NCBI GenBank assembly: GCA_947489705.1
Contig: CANLEQ010000004.1
Coordinates: forward strand, 1 to 64,000
Direction: 5' to 3'
Length of the DNA: 64,000 bases
From: an uncultured Paracoccaceae bacterium
GTDB lineage: Bacteria > Pseudomonadota > Alphaproteobacteria > Rhodobacterales > Rhodobacteraceae
Shown here: positions 8,524 to 19,300 of the stretch, piece by piece
Numbering within the stretch: position 1 is the first letter of the stretch
Layout of the letters: every line of letters starts with the position of its first letter
Made by a program: the position numbers and the translations under genes
The notes under the pieces: model-generated
What the model was told of the DNA's origin: nothing
Seen by the model: only the letters and a program-made list of their open reading frames with translations
Database searches by the model: none

Positions 8524-9804
8524 ATGCACGATATCCGCCTGATCCGCGACGATCCCGCCCGCTTCGACACCGCCATGGGCCTGCGCGGGCTGTCGGGGGC
8601 CTCCGCCCCGATCTTGGCGCTCGACGACCGCCGCCGCGCCGCGATCCATGCCGCCGAGACCGCCAAGGCCGCCCAGAACGCCGCCAGCAAGGAAGTCGGT
8701 GCCGCCAAGGCCGCGGGCGACGAGGCGCGGTTCGATGCCCTGCGCGCCGAGATGGCCGAGAAGAAGGCCGAGATCGCCCGCGCCGAGGCCGAGGCCAAGG
8801 ATCTCGACGCCGAACTCACCGACCTGCTGATGGGCCTGCCGAACATCCTCGCCCCCGACGTGCCCGAGGGCGCCGACGAGAGCGGCAATATCGAGGTCAA
8901 GCGCCACGGCACCCCGCGCGAATTCGACTTCGCGCCGCGCGAGCATTATCAGCTTGCCGCCGCCGACGGTCTCGACTTCGAGCGGGCGGCAAGGCTCTCG
9001 GGTTCGCGCTTCGCCGTGCTGACGGGAGAGATCGCGCGCCTCCACCGGGCGCTGGCGCAGTTCATGCTCGACACCCACGTGACCGAGAACGGCCTTCTGG
9101 AGACGATCACCCCCGTCCTCGTGCGCGACGAGGCGATGCTCGGCACCGGCCAGCTTCCGAAATTCGCCGACGACAGCTACCGCACCACCAATGGCTGGTG
9201 GCTGATCCCCACGGCCGAGGTGACGCTCACCAACCTCGTCGCGGGCGAGACGCTGGCCGAATCCGACCTGCCCCGCCGCCACGCGGCCCACACGCTTTGC
9301 TTCCGCTCCGAGGCCGGGTCGGCGGGCAAGGACACCGCCGGCATGCTGCGCCAGCACCAGTTCGAGAAGGTCGAGATGGTCTCGATCACCCATCCCGACC
9401 ACAGCGAGGACGAACAACTCCGCATGCTCGCCTGCGCCGAGGGCATCCTCGAGAAACTCGGCCTGCCCTACCGCACGATGAAGCTCTGCTCCGGCGACAC
9501 GGGCTTCGGCGCGCGCCGCACCTTCGACATCGAGGTCTGGCTGCCCGGCCAGAACACCTACCGCGAGATCAGCTCCGTCTCGAGCTGCTGGGATTTCCAG
9601 GCCCGCCGCATGAATGCCCGCTTCAAGCCCGAGGCCGGCGGCAAGCCGCAATTCGTCCATACGCTGAACGGCTCCGGCCTCGCCGTGGGTCGCGCGCTGA
9701 TCGCCGTGCTGGAGAATTACCAGCAGGAGGACGGGAGTGTCGCCGTTCCCGACGCGCTACTTTCCTATATGGGCAATATTGCCCTTCTCTCGCCCGATCG
9801 CTGA
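8524..9804 (+). CDS. serS: Seryl-tRNA synthetase
   Basis: A 426-residue class II synthetase. The N-terminal [11 protein letters not shown] opens a long coiled-coil arm (about residues 30-110, Ala/Glu/Lys-rich) that holds the tRNA-Ser variable arm. The catalytic core shows motif 2 ([20 protein letters not shown]) and motif 3 ([19 protein letters not shown]). An AGGCC-type ribosome site (cggaggcc) precedes the ATG. Length is standard. Confidence 0.97.
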   Translation: MHDIRLIRDDPARFDTAMGLRGLSGASAPILALDDRRRAAIHAAETAKAAQNAASKEVGAAKAAGDEARFDALRAEMAEKKAEIARAEAEAKDLDAELTDLLMGLPNILAPDVPEGADESGNIEVKRHGTPREFDFAPREHYQLAAADGLDFERAARLSGSRFAVLTGEIARLHRALAQFMLDTHVTENGLLETITPVLVRDEAMLGTGQLPKFADDSYRTTNGWWLIPTAEVTLTNLVAGETLAESDLPRRHAAHTLCFRSEAGSAGKDTAGMLRQHQFEKVEMVSITHPDHSEDEQLRMLACAEGILEKLGLPYRTMKLCSGDTGFGARRTFDIEVWLPGQNTYREISSVSSCWDFQARRMNARFKPEAGGKPQFVHTLNGSGLAVGRALIAVLENYQQEDGSVAVPDALLSYMGNIALLSPDR

Positions 9805-9835
9805 CTGCATTCGGACGTCGTGCTTGAGAACGGAA

Positions 9836-9865
9836 GGACCGCGATGCCGCTTGGCCCCGCGGTCC
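9836..9865. terminator. Hairpin between convergent serS and VPLPA-tail gene
   Basis: GGACCGCG (9836-9843) pairs perfectly with CGCGGTCC (9858-9865) across a 14-base loop. It sits in the 67-base gap between two convergent genes, so it could act on both strands. There is no U-tract on either side, so termination is inferred from position and stem strength. Confidence 0.45.
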
Positions 9866-9871
9866 AGTCGT

Positions 9872-10501
9872 TCAGCTGCGCCGGCGCCTTCCGACGAAGC
9901 CGAGACCTGCCAGTCCCGCGATGACAAGCGGAAGCGATGCCGGCAACGGAATGACCGGGGTGTCCAGTTCGTCGGGCAAGGCCTCGTTGAAGGTCAGGTT
10001 GTCGACGAAGAAATCGAACTGACAGCAACTCGGGTCGGTTGGCGGCTCCGCGGTGATCGTGATCTCCGTTCCCGTTGCGGCCAGGCCGATCGTCTCGAAT
10101 CCCCCGTTTTGGTTCGACAGGAGCGAGAACGTGCGCGCGTTGCCGTTGTTGTCGGCGACCGTGTAATTCACCGGCACCGTGTTCCCGTTGAAGACGTCGA
10201 GGAAGAAGTTCTCGATCGGCAGGGAGAATGTCAGCAAAAGCGGATTGAGACCGCCGTCGAAGAAGTCAGCCGTTCCGTAGACGCTCGTGGAATTCGCCGG
10301 AAGGAATGACGTGTTGGAGAGAACGGTGCCGCCGGTCAGTGTCACGTCCACGCCACCCAGGGTCGCGTTCACGTCCTGCGGTGTCGCAGAGGCGAACAAG
10401 GACGGACCCGTCAGCCCCTGGTCGTCGAAATTGAGCGTCACCGCACTGGCGCCGGTGGCAAGCGTCAGGCCCAGAACAAGCGAAGGCAAAAACCTTTTCA
10501 T
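9872..10501 (-). CDS. Secreted protein with VPLPA-CTERM-type sorting tail
   Basis: A 209-residue protein with a signal peptide (MKRFLPSLVLGLTLATGASA), a beta-rich, Asn/Thr/Phe-rich body and a C-terminal tail of IPLPASLP, a hydrophobic helix and GRRRRS. That tail is the VPLPA-CTERM variant of PEP-CTERM signals, processed by an exosortase (XrtD type) in Rhodobacterales and linked to surface or exopolysaccharide secretion. A pair of cysteines (SCCQ) lies near the middle of the second half. The ATG has a GAGGT ribosome site. The DNA upstream is clearly AT-richer than its neighbours. No exosortase gene is visible in the window. The function of the body is unknown. Confidence 0.8.
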   Translation of the reverse strand: MKRFLPSLVLGLTLATGASAVTLNFDDQGLTGPSLFASATPQDVNATLGGVDVTLTGGTVLSNTSFLPANSTSVYGTADFFDGGLNPLLLTFSLPIENFFLDVFNGNTVPVNYTVADNNGNARTFSLLSNQNGGFETIGLAATGTEITITAEPPTDPSCCQFDFFVDNLTFNEALPDELDTPVIPLPASLPLVIAGLAGLGFVGRRRRS

Positions 10502-10714
10502 TCAAAATACCTCGTGACTTTGGGAAATATAATTACCCCTTTGGGATGATTCTCAACGTAATGTTACTTCCGTTAACCATTATTGCAAACGGTATCGTGA
10601 TGCGCCGGAACCGACGATGCGATTGACTGCCCGCCGCCTTGCAGCCGCATCGACCGATGTCCTAGCCCTGCCGCATTCACGCCCTTGCCAGAAAGATGCG
10701 TCGGCAATAACGAG

Positions 10715-11407
10715 ATGAGGATGCCCTACCTCCCCCTCATAGCCGCCCTCGCCTTCGTCCTCTCCCCGCTCGTTTCGGGGAGCTTCGGCGGATTCGACCC
10801 GAACGCCTTCCCCATCCCCCAGGACGACCCGCCGGTGCAGCCTGCGGGCTGGGCCTTCTCGATCTGGGGGGTGATCTATCTCTGGCTGCTGGTCAATGCC
10901 GGATACGGCGCGTGGCGGCGGCGCGACGATCCCGCCTGGGCGCCCATGCGCCTGCCCCTGGCGATCTCGCTCGGGATCGGGGCGTTCTGGATTCCCGTCG
11001 CCAACGCCTCGCCGATCTGGGCAAGCGTGATGATCTGGTTAATGCTGGGGACGGCCGTCACGGCCTACCTGCGCACGCCCGAGAGTGACCGCCTGCTCGC
11101 CCGCGCGCCCATCGGCCTCTATGCGGGCTGGCTCACCGCCGCGTCGTGCGTGTCGCTGGGCCTGCTCGCCGCGGGCTACGGCCTCGCGGGGCCCGTCACG
11201 GCGGCCTTCGGCGCGCTCGGCCTCGCCTTCGTCCTGGCCCTCGCCGTGCAGGCCCGCAGGCGCTCGACCGACTATCCCTTCGCGATCGCCTGGGCGTCGC
11301 TCGGAATCGTCGCGCAGAATGTCGGGAGCCATGCGCCGGTCGCCATCGCGGCAGCACTCGTCGCCTGCATCATGGTGGCCCAAATGTTTCGAGCGCGAAA
11401 CATCTAG
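10715..11407 (+). CDS. TspO/MBR-related tryptophan-rich membrane protein
   Basis: A roughly 230-residue polytopic membrane protein with [18 protein letters not shown], which resembles the WPxWAFxxVW region of TspO/MBR sensory proteins, then further helices and a Trp-containing loop. Roseobacter relatives are usually named tryptophan-rich sensory protein. It is longer than classical TspO (about 160 aa), so function is uncertain. The ATG at 10715 or 10721 is likely; an upstream TTG lacks a ribosome site. Its stop shares the bases CTAG with the convergent der stop. Confidence 0.65.
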   Translation: MRMPYLPLIAALAFVLSPLVSGSFGGFDPNAFPIPQDDPPVQPAGWAFSIWGVIYLWLLVNAGYGAWRRRDDPAWAPMRLPLAISLGIGAFWIPVANASPIWASVMIWLMLGTAVTAYLRTPESDRLLARAPIGLYAGWLTAASCVSLGLLAAGYGLAGPVTAAFGALGLAFVLALAVQARRRSTDYPFAIAWASLGIVAQNVGSHAPVAIAAALVACIMVAQMFRARNI

Positions 11408-12870
11408 TCGTCGGCGCGCCCCTTGCCGAGATGCTTGCGGAGCCGCGAGGGCGTGGATTTCGTGCGGTTGCGGTAGGGATTCGCGTCGCCCTGCGACCGC
11501 ATCCAGAGCCGGATCGGCGTGCCCGGCATGTCGAACGTGTCCCTGAGCCCATTGACCAGGTAGCGGGTATAGCTCTCGCTCATCTTCTCGGGGTTGGAAC
11601 ACATCACCACGAATCCCGGCGGCCGCGTCTTGGCCTGCGTCATGTAGCGCAGCTTGATCCGCCGCCCTGCGGGGGCCGGCGGCGGATGCGCCTCGACCAT
11701 GCCCGAGAGCCATTGGTTGAGCTTGGCGGTCGTGACCCGCCGGTTCCAGACGTTATGCGCCTGCTCGATCGCCGCGCGCAGCCGGTCGAGCCCCTTGCCG
11801 GTCAGCGCCGACACGGTGACCAGCGGCACGCCCCGAAGCTGCGGCAGCAGCCGCTCGCATTCCTCGCGCAGCAGGCGCAGCTTGGCGGACTTGTCCTCCT
11901 CCGCGTCCCACTTGTTGATCGCGATGACCACCGCGCGCCCCTCGCGCTCGGCCAGATCGGCGATCCTGAGATCCTGCTGCTCGAACGGGATGGCCGCGTC
12001 CAGGAGGACCACGACCACCTCGGCGAACTTCACCGCGCGCAGACCGTCCGAGACCGACAGCTTCTCCAGCCGCTCCTGCACTTTGGCCTTCTTGCGCATG
12101 CCCGCGGTGTCGAAGACCCGCACCGGCAGCCCGTTCCAGTCCATCCGGACCGAGATCGCGTCACGCGTGATGCCCGCCTCTGGGCCCGTCAGCAGACGAT
12201 CTTCCCCGAGCAAAGTGTTGATCAGCGTGGATTTCCCGGCATTCGGGCGGCCCACCACGGCGATCTGCAGCGGCTTGTCGATGGTGGGCACGCGGACCGC
12301 GTCGGCATCCTCGGCGGCATCCGCATCGACGCTGACATCGGTGTCGGGCGCGTCGGCGGCGGCGCGGTCCTCGAACCCTTCGGCGATCGGCATCAGCTGC
12401 GACAGCAGGTCGTTGAGCCCCTCGCCGTGTTCGGCCGAAAGCCGGATCGGCTCGCCCAGGCCCAGCGAATAGGCCTCGATCATGCCGCTATCGGCGGCGC
12501 GGCCCTCGGCCTTGTTGGCCGCGAGGATCACGTGACGTCCGCGCTTGCGCAGGATCTCGGCGAAGAGCTCGTCGGTCGGCGTGACGCCGGTTCGCGCGTC
12601 GATCATGAAGAGGCAGATATCCGCCATGTCGACCGCGCGTTCGGTCAGGCGGCGCATCCGCCCCTGGAGCGACTGGTCGGTCACCTCCTCGAGGCCGGCC
12701 GTGTCGATCACGGTGAACCGCAAATCGCCCAGCCGCGCCTCGCCCTCGCGCAGGTCGCGGGTGACGCCCGGCTGGTCGTCGACCAGCGCGAGGCGCTTGC
12801 CCACGAGGCGGTTGAAGAGCGTCGACTTGCCCACGTTGGGGCGGCCGACGACGGCGAGCGTAAAGGTCAT
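11404..12870 (-). CDS. der: Ribosome biogenesis GTPase Der (EngA)
   Basis: A 488-residue protein with two tandem Era-type GTPase domains: GRPNVGKST near residue 9 and GRPNAGKST near residue 207, each followed by NKxD motifs (NKAE/NKWD), and a C-terminal KH-like domain. It acts in 50S subunit maturation. An acidic linker (Asp/Ala-rich) separates the two G domains. The basic C-terminal tail is short. It lies downstream of the bamB-like gene, an arrangement common in proteobacteria. Confidence 0.97.
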   Translation of the reverse strand: MTFTLAVVGRPNVGKSTLFNRLVGKRLALVDDQPGVTRDLREGEARLGDLRFTVIDTAGLEEVTDQSLQGRMRRLTERAVDMADICLFMIDARTGVTPTDELFAEILRKRGRHVILAANKAEGRAADSGMIEAYSLGLGEPIRLSAEHGEGLNDLLSQLMPIAEGFEDRAAADAPDTDVSVDADAAEDADAVRVPTIDKPLQIAVVGRPNAGKSTLINTLLGEDRLLTGPEAGITRDAISVRMDWNGLPVRVFDTAGMRKKAKVQERLEKLSVSDGLRAVKFAEVVVVLLDAAIPFEQQDLRIADLAEREGRAVVIAINKWDAEEDKSAKLRLLREECERLLPQLRGVPLVTVSALTGKGLDRLRAAIEQAHNVWNRRVTTAKLNQWLSGMVEAHPPPAPAGRRIKLRYMTQAKTRPPGFVVMCSNPEKMSESYTRYLVNGLRDTFDMPGTPIRLWMRSQGDANPYRNRTKSTPSRLRKHLGKGRADD

Positions 12871-12916
12871 GACAGGGTGTCCGGATCGGGATCAGGCGCG
12901 GGGCTTACACGCATCC

Positions 12917-14227
12917 TCACCGAAACGCCAGAAGCTGTCCATCCGACGACACGACATAGAGCGTCCCGTTCACGACCGCGGGGTTGGTCGCGGCACCGCC
13001 CGGGAGCGGGATCGCGGCCACCATCGCGCCCGATTGCGGCGCGAAGGCGCGCAGAAAGCCGTCGCCGGACGCGACCCAGAGGCGTCCGTTTGCCAGCACC
13101 GGCCCGTAATGCGCGTAGATGCCCTGGCGCCTTGCCGGGGCCGAGCGCACGAAGAACGGCATCGGCGTGCCCCAGATCCGCGTGCCGTCGGCAGCGTCGA
13201 GCCGCACGAGTTCGGACTGGTCGGAAATCGCGAAGACCGACCCGCCGGCCACGACGACGGGCGACATGGCGCCCTCCTCCGCCGACCAGACGAGATCGCC
13301 GGTGGCCAGGTCGAACGCGTTGGTGCGCCCCGAGGGACTGCCGGCATAGACGGTGTTGCCGACGATCACCGGATCGCCGGAAATGTCGGTGATCGAGGCA
13401 TAGACCCGGCCGGGACGATTGCCGGCCACATCCGCGACCCACCGAAGCGTGCCGCCCTGGCGCAAGATGCCCATCAATTCGCGGCTGGCGAAAGGCATGA
13501 CGACCAGGTCGCCCGACACCGCCGGCGCGGCTCCCCCCATCACGCCCGAGGGGCTGGGCGTTCCGCTCTCGGTCCAGGCCACGCGACCCGTCGCGGCGTC
13601 GATCGCCCAGCCGGTGGCGTCGCGCCCGACGATGAAGACCCGGTCCCCCATGACGGTCGGCGCACCGGCCGCCGAGGCGCCGAGATCCTGCGTCCAGAGC
13701 ATGCGGCCCGTCGCCGCGTCGAGGGCATGGAGCTGTCCGAAACTGGTCGAGACGAAGAGGCGTTCGCCGGACACGGCAAGCCCCGCGCCCGACGCATCGT
13801 CCTCGGACTCGCCCGGGGGGGTCACGTCGCGCGACCAGAGCGCCGCACCGCTGGTCGCATGGGCCATCACGCGGGCGCGGCTGTCGACGGTGAAGATGCG
13901 GCCGCCCGACACGACGGGATCGGCGCTGATCCGGTGGCGCCGGTCGTCGCCCTGGCCGATCGGCACGGAGAAGACCTGTCGCGGACTGGCCGAGAGCGAC
14001 GCGTGGGGTTTGGTATGCGACGGATCGGCCGCGCGGTGGGTCCAGGACGCGACCGATTGCACGGGCGGAAGCGAGATGGGCAACGCGCGGTCGCCCGGAT
14101 CCTCCGGCGTCCCGCCGGAAAGGTCGGCGCGCACGTCGAGCCGCTCGCCGCTCAGGATCAGCTGACGCTCGCCGCAGGATGCGAGGGCGAGCGCGCAGAC
14201 CCCCAGAAGCATGCCGGTCTTGCGCAT
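12917..14227 (-). CDS. BamB-like PQQ-repeat beta-propeller lipoprotein
   Basis: A 436-residue lipoprotein with lipobox LALASC (Cys18) followed by repeated PQQ/quinoprotein-type blades such as GQLHALDAATGRMLW and TNAFDLATGDLVWS. It resembles BamB, the outer-membrane assembly lipoprotein of the BAM complex. Neighbours support this: der downstream and a YfgM-like gene upstream, as in the yfgM-bamB-der cluster of other proteobacteria. Start ATG 14227 gives a clean lipoprotein signal; an upstream start adds 8 residues without benefit. Confidence 0.85.
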   Translation of the reverse strand: MRKTGMLLGVCALALASCGERQLILSGERLDVRADLSGGTPEDPGDRALPISLPPVQSVASWTHRAADPSHTKPHASLSASPRQVFSVPIGQGDDRRHRISADPVVSGGRIFTVDSRARVMAHATSGAALWSRDVTPPGESEDDASGAGLAVSGERLFVSTSFGQLHALDAATGRMLWTQDLGASAAGAPTVMGDRVFIVGRDATGWAIDAATGRVAWTESGTPSPSGVMGGAAPAVSGDLVVMPFASRELMGILRQGGTLRWVADVAGNRPGRVYASITDISGDPVIVGNTVYAGSPSGRTNAFDLATGDLVWSAEEGAMSPVVVAGGSVFAISDQSELVRLDAADGTRIWGTPMPFFVRSAPARRQGIYAHYGPVLANGRLWVASGDGFLRAFAPQSGAMVAAIPLPGGAATNPAVVNGTLYVVSSDGQLLAFR

Positions 14228-14247
14228 GGGTCGGTTCCCTTTTCCGG

Positions 14248-14901
14248 TCACGCCGGGTCGAGCGTGCCGCCGAGCGCCACGATCAATTGTCGCGCCCGCT
14301 GCACCAATCCCTGCGTCACCTGATCGTCCGCGAGGATGGTGCGCAGAGTTTCGATCGCGGTCTCGGTCTCGTCGGCGCGGACATGCGCCAGCGCCGTCTG
14401 CTCCAGCGCCAGAAGCCGGTAGGGCGCGCCGGGGATCGTCAGCGGGTTCAGCCGGTCGATGATCTCGGAAGGCGCGGTATCGGACTGCGCGATCATCACC
14501 GATTTCAGGATCGCGAGCTCGCGGTAGATCTGCGGCAGGCTCTCGTCGGCGGCCACGGCGTCGAGTTCCGAGCGGGTCGCGGCCCGCTGCTCGGCATCCT
14601 CGAGCCGGTCGGCGGCGAGCATCGCGATGAGCGCGCGCCGCGTCCCCTCGGCCTCGATCGAGAGCAACGCCTCGCGCCGGGCCTGGGGCGTCTCGAGTTC
14701 CAGCGCCGCGACGATCCGGTCACCGAAGGCCTGCGCTTCGGCGCGGTCCTGCGCGCGCTGGAACTCCCAGAACGCGGCGGCCCCCACCAGCACCATGACG
14801 ACCACGATGGCGATCCAACCGTATCTGCGCAGCATGTGAAAGAGCCGCTCGCGACGGACTTCCTCGCTGACTTCGTCGATGAAACTGTCGTTGTTACTCA
14901 A
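14248..14901 (-). CDS. YfgM-like tetratricopeptide membrane protein
   Basis: A 217-residue protein: a cytoplasmic N-terminus (MSNNDSFIDEVSEEVRRER), one membrane helix at about residues 27-46 and a periplasmic helical TPR-like domain. This is the YfgM/TPR_21 layout, in which the protein associates with the Sec translocon and periplasmic chaperones. The start codon is TTG at 14901, supported by a GGGAG ribosome site about 8 bases upstream. It lies 20 bases before the bamB-like gene, so the two are probably co-transcribed. Confidence 0.8.
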   Translation of the reverse strand: MSNNDSFIDEVSEEVRRERLFHMLRRYGWIAIVVVMVLVGAAAFWEFQRAQDRAEAQAFGDRIVAALELETPQARREALLSIEAEGTRRALIAMLAADRLEDAEQRAATRSELDAVAADESLPQIYRELAILKSVMIAQSDTAPSEIIDRLNPLTIPGAPYRLLALEQTALAHVRADETETAIETLRTILADDQVTQGLVQRARQLIVALGGTLDPA

Positions 14902-15016
14902 GGCGATCTCCCGCGGGCCGTCGCGCCCTCATAGCCCGGCGCGGGACCGATTGCCAAGGGCAGCTTTCTGCCGCAATGATGCGGGAATGTACCATCCCAC
15001 GCGACAAATCCGTATG

Positions 15017-15032
15017 TGAACCGATTAGTTCA
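15017..15032. promoter_or_regulatory. Inverted repeat upstream of the RND efflux operon
   Basis: TGAAC (15017-15021) and GTTCA (15028-15032) form a perfect dyad around a six-base centre, about 75 bases before the adaptor start. Its size and position would suit a TetR/MarR-type operator for the efflux genes. No regulator gene is adjacent, so the binding protein is unknown. Confidence 0.3.
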
Positions 15033-15105
15033 GTTTGCAGCCTTCCCTTGACACCCCCACATGCCTATGTCGCGGGTGACGACCACGGAAAACGAAAGCA
15101 CGGCA

Positions 15106-16323
15106 ATGCGACTGTTTTCGATCCTCACCGCCCTCGTCGTGGCGGCCAGCCTCTACATGGTGGTGCTCGAGCGCGACGTGGTGATGGCGCTGGCCGGCAA
15201 CGACATCGCGGCCGAGGCCGGGGATGCCGTAGGCGACGCGCCTGAGACGCCGCGGATCTCGGTCGTGGCCCTCGCCTCGGAGGCCCGGCCGATCGACACG
15301 GCGGTGGTGACGCGGGGCCAGACCGAGGCGCAACGCCAGGTCGAGGTCCGCGCGGAGACCAGCGGCCGGGTCATCTCGGAGCCCTTGCGCCGGGGCAGCT
15401 TCGTCGAGACCGGCGATCTGCTCTGCAGGCTCGATGCGGGCACGCGCAACGTCGCGCTGGCCGAGGCGCAGGCGCGGCTCGCCGAGGCGCAGGCCCGCCG
15501 CCCCGAAGCGCAGGCCCGCGTGGCCGAGGCGCAGGCCGCCCTCGCCGAGGCGCGGATCAACCAGAACGCGGCCACCAGCCTGTCCGAAGGCGGCTATGCC
15601 ACGCAGACGCGGGTGGCCTCGTCGGATGCGGCGGTGGAATCGGCGCTCGCGGGCGTCGAGGCGGCCAAGGCCGGGCTGGAATCGGTGAGTGCCGGGCTCC
15701 AGAGCGCCGAGGCCGCGGTCGTCGCCGCCGAGACCGAGCTCGAGCGGCTGGAGATCCACGCGCCGTTCGCGGGCCTGCTCGAGACCGACACGGCCGAGCT
15801 CGGCACGTTGCTGCAGCCCGGATCGCTCTGCGGCACGGTGATCCAGCTCGACCCCATCAAGCTCGTGGGGTTCGTGCCGGAGATATCGGTTGACCGGATC
15901 GAGACCGGCGCCGGCGCGATGGCGCGGCTTGCGGGCGGCCGGGAGATCGCGGGCCGCGTGAGCTTCCTGTCGCGCGCCGCCGATCCCGAGACACGCACCT
16001 TCCGCGTCGAGGTCGAGGCGCCGAACGACGATCTCGCGATCCGTGACGGCCAGACCGCCGAGCTCATGATCGCGAGCGCGGGGCGCGAGGCGCATCTGCT
16101 GCCGCAATCGTCGCTGACGCTCGACGACGGCGGCAATCTGGGCGTCCGCGTCGTGGGTCCGGACGAGACGGCGCGGTTCCGGCCGGTCGACGTGCTGCGC
16201 GACACGCCCGAAGGCGTCTTCGTCGATGGGCTCGACCCCGCGGAGCGCGTCATCGTGGTGGGCCAGGAATACGTGAGCGACGGGGTCGCGCTCGACGTCA
16301 CGATGCGCGAGGCGGCGCCATGA
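15106..16323 (+). CDS. RND efflux periplasmic adaptor (HlyD/MexA family)
   Basis: A 405-residue membrane-fusion protein with an N-terminal membrane anchor (MRLFSILTALVVAASLYMVV), a biotinyl-lipoyl half (VRAETSGRVISEPLRRGSFV), an alpha-helical hairpin built from repeated EAQAR heptad-like units, the second lipoyl half (IHAPFAGLLETDTAELGT), and beta-barrel and membrane-proximal domains. It links the inner-membrane pump encoded next, whose ATG overlaps its stop (ATGA), to an outer-membrane channel encoded elsewhere. An alternative ATG at 15061 would add 15 polar residues; I prefer 15106 because it starts directly at the anchor. Confidence 0.9.
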   Translation: MRLFSILTALVVAASLYMVVLERDVVMALAGNDIAAEAGDAVGDAPETPRISVVALASEARPIDTAVVTRGQTEAQRQVEVRAETSGRVISEPLRRGSFVETGDLLCRLDAGTRNVALAEAQARLAEAQARRPEAQARVAEAQAALAEARINQNAATSLSEGGYATQTRVASSDAAVESALAGVEAAKAGLESVSAGLQSAEAAVVAAETELERLEIHAPFAGLLETDTAELGTLLQPGSLCGTVIQLDPIKLVGFVPEISVDRIETGAGAMARLAGGREIAGRVSFLSRAADPETRTFRVEVEAPNDDLAIRDGQTAELMIASAGREAHLLPQSSLTLDDGGNLGVRVVGPDETARFRPVDVLRDTPEGVFVDGLDPAERVIVVGQEYVSDGVALDVTMREAAP

Positions 16324-19300
16324 CCGGCATCGTCGACTGGGCCGCCGCCCATGCGCGGATGGTGCTAGCCTTCATCCTGCTGTCGCTGGTCGTGGGCGCC
16401 GTCACCTATGTGAGCCTGCCCAAGGAGGGCGAGCCCGATATCGAGATCCCGGCGCTTTTCGTGTCGGTGCCGTTTCCCGGCATCTCGGCGGAGGACAGCG
16501 AGCAGCTTCTCGTCCGCCCGATGGAGACCGAGCTTTCGGATCTCGACGGGCTGAAGACGATGTCGGGCACGGCCGCCGAAGGCTATGCGGGCGTCGCGCT
16601 GGAATTCGAGTTCGGCTGGGACAAGACCCAGGTCATGGCCGACGTGCGCGACGCGATGAACAACGCGCAGGTCAATTTCCCCGAAGGGGCCGAGCAATAT
16701 TCGATCAACGAGATCAACTTCTCGGAATTTCCCGTCATCATCGTCAGCCTCACCGGCGATCTGCCGGAGCGGACGCTGCTCGGCGTCGCCAAGGACCTGC
16801 AGGACCGGCTCGAGGGGCTGGAGCCGGTGCTGGAAGCGGCACTCGCGGGCCATCGCGACGAGATGGTTGAGGTGCTGATCGATCCGCTGAGGCTCGAATC
16901 CTACAACGTCACGGCCGCCGAGCTCATCAACACGGTGCAGCAGAACAACCAGCTGATCGCCGCGGGAGAGGTCGAGACCGACAGCGGCACCTTCGCCGTC
17001 AAGATCCCCTCGTCGTTCGACGATCAGCGCGACATCTACGACCTGCCCGTGAAGGTGAACGGCGACCGGGTCGTGACGCTGGGCGATCTGGCCGATATCC
17101 GCCTGACCTTCGAGGACCGGACCGGCACGGCGCGGTTCAACGGCGAGGATACGGTCGCGTTGCAGGTGGTGAAGCGCAAGGGCTTCAACCTGATCGACAC
17201 GACCGCCCTGATCCGCGAGGAGGTCGCCGCGGCCGAGGCGGAATGGCCCGAGGACCTGCGCCAGGCGATCGAGGTCAATACCTCCAACGACCAGTCGACG
17301 CAGGTGGCCTCGATGGTGTCGCAGCTCGAGGGATCGGTCCTGACGGCGATCGCGCTGGTCATGATCGTGGTGCTCGCGGCACTCGGCATCCGCTCGGCCC
17401 TGCTGGTGGGCTTCGCGATCCCGACCTCGTTCCTTCTGTGCTTCATCCTGCTGGGGGCGATGGGGATCACCATCTCGAACATCGTGATGTTCGGGCTGAT
17501 CCTGGCGGTGGGTATGCTGGTCGACGGGGCGATCGTCGTGGTGGAATACGCCGATCGCCGCATCTCCGAGGGCGCGGGCCCGATGAGCGCCTTCACCGAG
17601 GCCGCCAAGCGCATGTTCTGGCCGGTCGTGTCGTCCACGGCCACGACGCTCTGCGCGTTCCTGCCGATGCTGTTCTGGCCGGGTGTCGCGGGCGAGTTCA
17701 TGGGCATGCTTCCGGTGACGCTGATCTTCGTGCTCTGCGCGTCGCTGATCGTGGCGTTGATCTATCTTCCGGTGATGGGCGGCGTCGCGGGCCGGATCAG
17801 CCGCGCCTTCGACGGGGCGTCGGCGTGGCTGCGCAGGGTGCTGCCCTGGATCGTGCGGGCCGCCCTGGTCCCTCTTGCCGCATATGTCGTGTTCGTGGGT
17901 GCGATGCAGTCGCTCAACCACGGCTATCTCTTCGGCGGCGCAGGTCCCTTGCCCGGCCCGCTCGGTGCCCTGCCCGGCGCGGTTCTCTTTCTCGGCGGGG
18001 CCTTCGCGCTTGCCATCGCCGTGGGATCGGTGTCGTCGACGCGGGGTGCCGCGCGCGTTCCCGCCGGGCGCCGGCGCACACCGTTCGGCCGGGTCGTCGC
18101 GCTGATCGTGGGCAATCCGGTCATGCCGCTAGTGGCGATCGGGGCGGTGGTGTTCTTCGTCGTCTCGACCTTCGGCTATTACGGGGCGAACAATAACGGC
18201 GTCGAGTTCTTCGTCGAATCCGAGCCCGAGCAGGCGCTGATCTACGTGCGGGCGCGCGGCAACCTCTCGCTGGCCGAGAAGGACGCGCTGCTGCGCGACG
18301 CCGAGCAGATCGCGCTCGATACCGTCGGGGTCGAATCGGCCTTCGCCTTTGCGGGCGATGGCGGGCTCGACAGCAGTGCCGGCGGCGCGCAGCCCCCGCT
18401 CGACGCGATCGGACAGGTGCAGATCGAGATGATCCCGTGGGACGACCGTGCCGCCTTTGCCCGGCGGCGCGGCGACGTCACGGTCGAGGAGCTCGACGGC
18501 GACGTCATCCTGGCGGGGCTTCAGGCGCGGCTTTCGCAATTGCCGGGCCTCCGGACCGAGACGCTCAACCTCGCCATGGGCCCGTCGAGCGGCAAGCCGT
18601 TGCAGCTGCGGCTCAGGGGCGACGACTGGAGCGACCTGAAGGCCGCGGCGGGGATCGCACGGGCGAAGTTCCAGGAGATCCCGGGCCTCACCGATATCGA
18701 CGACAGCACGCCGCTTCCGGGCATCGACTGGGAGATCGACGTCGATGTGGAGGCCGCCGGACGCTACGGCGCCGATGTGGCGACGGTCGGCGGGATGGTG
18801 CAGCTGGTGACGCGCGGGCTGCTGCTCGACACGATGCGGGTCGACAGCTCCGACGAGGAGATCGACATCCGCGTGCGCCTGCCGGAAGAGGACCGTGTCC
18901 TCTCCACGCTCGATTCGCTGAAGGTACGCACCGCGGATGGCCTGATCCCGATGTCGAACTTCATCACCCGGCGCCCCGTGCCCTCGCTGGGTCAGATCGA
19001 CCGCGTCGACCAACAGCGCTATTTCGACGTGCGGGCCGACGTGGTCGCCGGCATGCAGAAGCTGGTCGACGGATCGGGCGGGGTCGCGGCCTTCGTCCGG
19101 CCGGCGGACATGGCCGGCGCGGATGCGGAGGCGGCCACGATCGAGATCGACGGGGCGACGTTCGCGGTCGCGTCGCTGGGTGAGGATACGACGCTCGAGG
19201 CGGTGCGCGCGGGCCTTGCCGACGCCACACTCTCGGCGCAGGCGATCAACGCGAACGAGCGCATCGCCGTGGTGACGGAATGGCTCGAGGCGGAAGATCC

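Noticed and set aside
15048-15053. TTGACA as -35 of the efflux operon
   Set aside because: No acceptable -10 occurs 16-18 bases downstream; the region there is GC-rich.
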